From: Candidatus Methanoperedentaceae archaeon | GTDB lineage: Archaea > Halobacteriota > Methanosarcinia > Methanosarcinales > Methanoperedenaceae | Reading direction: 5' to 3' | Assembly (NCBI GenBank): GCA_013331375.1 | Contig: DUGO01000121.1 | Location: 1-8,374, forward strand | Length of the DNA: 8,374 nucleotides | Part shown: piece after piece, positions 5,379-8,374 of the stretch | Position numbering within the stretch: the first letter of the stretch is position 1 | How the letters are laid out: every line of letters starts with the position of its first letter | Program-made: the position numbers and the translations under genes | The notes under the pieces: model-generated | The model's database searches: none | What the model saw: only the letters and a program-made list of their open reading frames with translations | Told to the model about the DNA's origin: nothing

Positions 5379-6374
5379 ATGACCGAATACATCAGGATAA
5401 CGGACCGGATACCCCTCCACGGATGCATTGCATTCGGCATCATCGATCGGGGCACCAACGTGCTGCAGGTGCGCCCTTCAACCGAGTGCCCGCTCTCATG
5501 TACGTTCTGCTCAACGGATGCGGGTCCCTGCTCGACCATGCGGGCAGCCGAATATATCGTTGACCTGCAGCACCTTGTGGATTCGTTCAGGGAGGCAGCG
5601 AGGCGAAAGGGCGTAAACGACATCGAGGCGCACATAGACACTGTGGGCGAGCCTGCCGCATATCCTGAGCTTGTGGAGCTGGTTGCAGCTCTTGCAGACA
5701 CAAAAAATGTGAAGGTCGTGTCAATGCAGAGCAACGGGGTTTTGCTTGACGACCGCCTGCTGTCAGACCTGGATGCCGGAGGGCTTTCCCGCATAAACCT
5801 GTCCATCGAGGCTCTTGACCCCGTTCTTGCAAAAAAGATTGGGGGCAGGAACTATCCGCTCGGGCGTGTGCTTGAAAACGCTGAGTACATCACAGCCAGC
5901 ACAGGCATCGACCTGCTTATCGCACCCGTGTGGCTTCCTGGCATCAATGATGCCGAGATGCCAGGGCTCATAGAGTACGCAAAAAAGATTGGCGCAGGCA
6001 GGCGGTATCCTCCGCTCGGCATCCAGAAGTACCTGCCCCACAAGTACGGCAGGAAACCCGCGGTAAAGGTAATGTCCTGGGATCTGTTCTATTCCAAGCT
6101 GTCAATGCTCGAAAAGGAGCATGGCGTCAAGCTCGTGCTGTCGCCCTCAGATTTCGGGAGCTACAGGTGCAACCCCCTGCCCCGCGTATTCAGGAGGCAT
6201 GAGCGGGCGAGCGTCGAGGTGCTCGGGCAGGGCTGGATGAAGGGCGAGAAGCTCGCGCAGGCGCGGGACAGGTTAATAACAGTGGTGGGCGGAGGCAAAA
6301 TACGAGCCGGCTCACACATAGACGTAAGGATGGAGAGGGTCGTGGACGGCATCTACATCGCATCGCCTCTTTAA
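5379..6374 (+). CDS. Radical SAM enzyme with C-terminal TRAM-like domain, function unknown (COG2100-like)
   Basis: The 331-residue protein carries the radical SAM signature C37-x3-C41-x2-C44 (CPLSCTFC), which would bind a [4Fe-4S] cluster and S-adenosylmethionine. VGEP (residues 89-92) corresponds to the SAM-binding GGEP motif. SMQSNG (115-120) and INLSIEALDP (139-148) are typical barrel strands. The last part, from about residue 275, has ASVEVLGQGWMKGE and IRAGSHIDVRMERVVDGIYIA, which fits a small TRAM-like beta barrel of the kind found on RNA-modifying enzymes. I associate this layout with archaeal COG2100 proteins, whose reaction I cannot name. RNA as substrate is inferred only from the TRAM-like tail. 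Extra cysteines at 16, 51 and 264 do not form an evident second cluster motif. The start has a weak AGGT element upstream, and no earlier in-frame start was preferred. Cytoplasmic. Confidence 0.82.
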   Translation: MTEYIRITDRIPLHGCIAFGIIDRGTNVLQVRPSTECPLSCTFCSTDAGPCSTMRAAEYIVDLQHLVDSFREAARRKGVNDIEAHIDTVGEPAAYPELVELVAALADTKNVKVVSMQSNGVLLDDRLLSDLDAGGLSRINLSIEALDPVLAKKIGGRNYPLGRVLENAEYITASTGIDLLIAPVWLPGINDAEMPGLIEYAKKIGAGRRYPPLGIQKYLPHKYGRKPAVKVMSWDLFYSKLSMLEKEHGVKLVLSPSDFGSYRCNPLPRVFRRHERASVEVLGQGWMKGEKLAQARDRLITVVGGGKIRAGSHIDVRMERVVDGIYIASPL

Positions 6375-6388
6375 ATCCATTAAATTAA

Positions 6389-6406
6389 GGCTGCAGTTCG
6401 GCTGCA
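6389..6406. repeat. Short direct and inverted repeat upstream of the ABC operon
   Basis: GGCTGCA occurs at 6389-6395 and again at 6400-6406, 11 bases apart (about one helical turn). The same bases can form a five-pair hairpin, TGCAG/CTGCA, with loop TTCGG. There is no T-run after it, so it is not an obvious terminator. It may be a small regulator site or chance. Confidence 0.28.
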
Positions 6407-6411
6407 TCCCA

Positions 6412-6421
6412 GTAAATATGA
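6412..6421 (+). promoter_or_regulatory. Possible TATA promoter of the ABC exporter operon
   Basis: GTAAATATGA would place the transcription start near 6440, giving a leader of about 27 bases that includes GAGGAG at 6449-6454. CTCTTTAAAT at 6368-6377, across the end of the preceding gene, is an alternative. Both are AT-rich matches of limited specificity. Confidence 0.3.
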
Positions 6422-6467
6422 TATTAACATATGCCAGATATACGAACTGAGGAGATGCAAACTATAG

Positions 6468-7400
6468 ATGGAACCCATAATTGAGGTCAGGTCACTGTCA
6501 AAGAGCTTCGGTGACTTCAGGGCGCTGGATAACGTTTCGCTCAGCATAGAGAAGGGCATCATATGCGGGCTCCTGGGACCGAACGGTGCAGGGAAATCCA
6601 CTCTCATAAAGGTGCTGTCCTGCCAGTCAAGACCGACATCGGGCAGGGCTTTCATCTCAGGGCTTGATGTGGCTGCAGACAGGAAGGAGGTGCTGTCCGT
6701 CATCGGAGTCGTGCCACAGGAGCTTAGCTTCTATGACGAGCTTACGGTGAATGAGAACCTCCAGTACTTCGGCTCGCTATACGGCGTGCCGCTCATAGAT
6801 ATTAAAAAACGCAGCCACAGGGTACTGGACATGCTCGCGCTATCAGAAAAGAGCACAAGCCGCGCGGGTACGCTGTCCGGAGGCATGAAGACACGTCTCA
6901 ATATCGCATGCGCGCTCATACATGAACCCGAAGTGCTGATACTCGATGAGCCGAGCGTGGGGCTTGACCCTGTATCACGGACTGCGCTCTGGGACACTAT
7001 CCGGGAGGTGAACCTGCGGGGCACTACCATACTCATCACCACTCATTACATGCAGGAGGCAGACATCTTATGCGACAGGATATTAATAATGAACCGGGGG
7101 AAAATAATGGTTGAGGGCGCGCCCGATGAGCTGAAGCACAGGGCGGGCTTTTTAAGTATCCTGATAAACAGCACGCCAGGCAGGTACGATGCCGTAAAAA
7201 GCTCGGTCGAGTCGATGCGCCATGTCGCATCGTGCAGTATAACTGACAAGGGGTTCAGGATAATACTCCGGGAGGAGCATTCCCTCCAGGAGATACTCGG
7301 GGCGTTTGAGGCAGGTAGTGAGAGGATAAAAAGCATTGAGTCCACACGACCGAGCCTTGAGGACGTATTTATAAAAGCTGCAGGGGAGGCGTGGCATTGA
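6468..7400 (+). CDS. ABC exporter ATP-binding protein (ABC-2 type, drug/lipid exporter class)
   Basis: This 310-residue ATPase has every nucleotide-binding motif: Walker A GPNGAGKST (residues 37-45), Q-loop Gln 84 in VVPQE, signature LSGGM (136-140), Walker B VLILDE (156-161), D-loop SVGLDP, and switch His 193 in ITTHYMQEAD. After the core (to about 225) there is an additional C-terminal domain ending PSLEDVFIKAAGEA, characteristic of the DrrA/CcmA class that works with ABC-2 permeases. It powers export by the permease whose TTG start overlaps its TGA. GAGGAG at 6449-6454 lies 13 bases before the ATG, slightly far but the best available; the nearer ATG at 6455 is out of frame. Substrate is unknown. 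Confidence 0.93.
   Translation: MEPIIEVRSLSKSFGDFRALDNVSLSIEKGIICGLLGPNGAGKSTLIKVLSCQSRPTSGRAFISGLDVAADRKEVLSVIGVVPQELSFYDELTVNENLQYFGSLYGVPLIDIKKRSHRVLDMLALSEKSTSRAGTLSGGMKTRLNIACALIHEPEVLILDEPSVGLDPVSRTALWDTIREVNLRGTTILITTHYMQEADILCDRILIMNRGKIMVEGAPDELKHRAGFLSILINSTPGRYDAVKSSVESMRHVASCSITDKGFRIILREEHSLQEILGAFEAGSERIKSIESTRPSLEDVFIKAAGEAWH
7383..7389 (+). promoter_or_regulatory. Shine-Dalgarno site deciding the TTG start of the permease
   Basis: GGGGAGG lies within the end of the ATPase gene, seven bases before TTG 7397-7399. The in-frame GTG at 7391 is only one base from it, too close for initiation, so TTG is preferred. Confidence 0.65.
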
Positions 7401-8374
7401 GAGCCGGCTCTGTCATCAGGAAAGACCTCAAGGTCTACGTGCGCCACAGGAAGACCCTGCTTTTGATATTCCTGGCGCCGATATTGATAATGGTACTGAT
7501 TGGCTCGGTATTTTCGGGTGCTGAAGGGACTGGAGGAGATGCGCTCAGGAACGTCAGGCTGGGCGTGGGCGGGGGGAGCGAGCAGGGCAGGCAGATCATC
7601 GAAGAGCTGAACAATAGCGGCAGGTTCATTATCATAAAAGAGGACACCACAGACCCCATCGTGCTCGAAGAGGGTGTCAGGGCAGGCAAATATCGCGCCG
7701 GCATATTCATACCTGAGAACGAGACGCAATCCCTGCGCCTGTATCTTGACAACTCGAAAATCCAGGTAGCTCCCGTGATATCAACGATATTCGTCACCAC
7801 GACCGAGAAAATGTCGTATGAGATGACCCTTGGCTTTATTACAAGGCTCTGGAAGAACCTCGACGAGATGGAGTCCGAGCTCAGCCCGCTTGAGGATAAC
7901 GTATCCAGGGTCAACGGGAGCATCGCAGAGCTCAACGCGAACACAGCCAGGGTAATCGCCACGATGGATGAGATCAATGTAACCGCAATGAACGAGTCCA
8001 CTGCCATGATGAAGACCACGCTTGATAACATGAGCGTAGAGCTATCGAACAGTGCAGGCGGAATAAATGCCGCGCGCCAGGAACTCTCAGCAATGAGCGA
8101 CAATGTGAGCTCTATATATAATGACTCCTCAGGTCTGCTGGATGACCTTCGGTTTGTGCTTGATAACATAGACGCCACGGACGCCTCGCTGCTCTCCATG
8201 CAGTCTGACCTGCAGAATACATATGATGCCACATGCGCCGCCACACCTACAGCCCCGGGGTGCGTGTCCATGACGCTTACGATACAGCAGATAAATGAGA
8301 CGCGGGGACTTATCACAGATAGGACTGCACGAATACGGTCGCTGTACACTCATCTTGACAGCCTGTCGCGGAGA
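7397..8374 (+). CDS. ABC-2 type exporter permease with a large extracytoplasmic domain (3' partial)
   Basis: The frame is open from TTG 7397 to the window end, 326 residues without a stop. The TTG overlaps the ATPase stop as TTGA. The start is basic and cytoplasmic (RKDLKVYVRHRKT), followed by one transmembrane helix at about residues 21-40 (LLIFLAPILIMVLIGSVFS). Everything after it is polar. Residues 41-150 include GKYRAGIFIPENET and LYLDNSKIQV, typical of the first extracytoplasmic part of ABC-2 membrane_3/YhgE-like permeases. From about 150 to 326 it is helical and probably coiled coil (repeated LDEMESEL, VNGSIAELN, MDEIN, LRFVLDNID patterns). It holds about ten N-x-S/T sequons and a Cys 280/Cys 289 pair that could form a disulfide. 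The remaining membrane helices should lie beyond the window. YhgE/Pip-like or multidrug/lipid export is the best guess. Confidence 0.87.
   Translation, partial: MRAGSVIRKDLKVYVRHRKTLLLIFLAPILIMVLIGSVFSGAEGTGGDALRNVRLGVGGGSEQGRQIIEELNNSGRFIIIKEDTTDPIVLEEGVRAGKYRAGIFIPENETQSLRLYLDNSKIQVAPVISTIFVTTTEKMSYEMTLGFITRLWKNLDEMESELSPLEDNVSRVNGSIAELNANTARVIATMDEINVTAMNESTAMMKTTLDNMSVELSNSAGGINAARQELSAMSDNVSSIYNDSSGLLDDLRFVLDNIDATDASLLSMQSDLQNTYDATCAATPTAPGCVSMTLTIQQINETRGLITDRTARIRSLYTHLDSLSRR

Noticed and set aside
5246..5806. 186-codon minus-strand open frame across the khtU end and the radical SAM start
   Set aside because: It overlaps the radical SAM cysteine motif on the opposite strand and shows no protein family pattern.
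6389..6406. Hairpin as transcription terminator of the radical SAM gene
   Set aside because: Only five base pairs and no following T-run, so it is listed only as a low-confidence repeat.
7435..8349. Long open frame (304 codons) antisense to the permease
   Set aside because: It lies wholly opposite the permease gene, is Ser-rich with no recognizable domain, and is explained by the codon bias of the sense gene.

Overview
The window looks like chromosomal DNA of a euryarchaeon. A methanogen or methane-oxidizer relative (Methanosarcinales/Halobacteriota type) is a tentative guess. The archaeal signs are TATA elements of the CTTTTAAATA and CTTTTTATCC type, a probable leaderless start, ATGA and TTGA stop/start overlaps with strong Shine-Dalgarno (SD) sites, heavy use of ATA and AGG codons, and archaeal-style surface proteins. 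Assignments rest on motif recognition by eye; no database search was run.

Region 1 (1-1757, + strand) is the distal end of an operon for a complex-I-like / group 4 NiFe-hydrogenase-like enzyme. It holds the C-terminus of a HycE/NuoD-like large subunit, a two-cluster ferredoxin subunit (HycF/NuoI-like), a NuoB/HycG-like small subunit and a universal stress protein. These genes are 8 bp apart or overlap by 4 bp. The large subunit lacks the usual C-terminal Ni-binding cysteines, so this may be a hydrogenase-related complex (Ehr-like) rather than a true hydrogenase.

Region 2 (about 1758-3600, - strand) is visibly more AT-rich and oppositely oriented, and looks like an accessory or decaying island. 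It contains a broken DUF3307-type membrane protein whose similarity passes through a TAG codon and ends at the stress-protein stop, a short lipoprotein that appears to be the leader end of a longer one, and an intact secreted LamG/DUF11-type surface protein with a C-terminal membrane anchor.

Region 3 (3601-5306, + strand) starts with a divergent regulatory segment carrying an imperfect inverted repeat. It is followed by a two-gene K+/H+ antiporter module: a KhtT-like regulator with a C-terminal RCK_C (TrkA-C) domain, and a KhtU-like CPA2 membrane antiporter that starts directly after the khtT stop.

Region 4 (5379-8374, + strand) encodes a radical SAM enzyme with a TRAM-like tail. It then has an ABC-2 type exporter: an ATPase overlapping, by TTGA, a permease with a very large, Asn-sequon-rich extracytoplasmic domain. 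The permease runs off the window. No stretch longer than about 190 bases lacks a gene. I saw no tRNA, rRNA, CRISPR array or intact insertion sequence.
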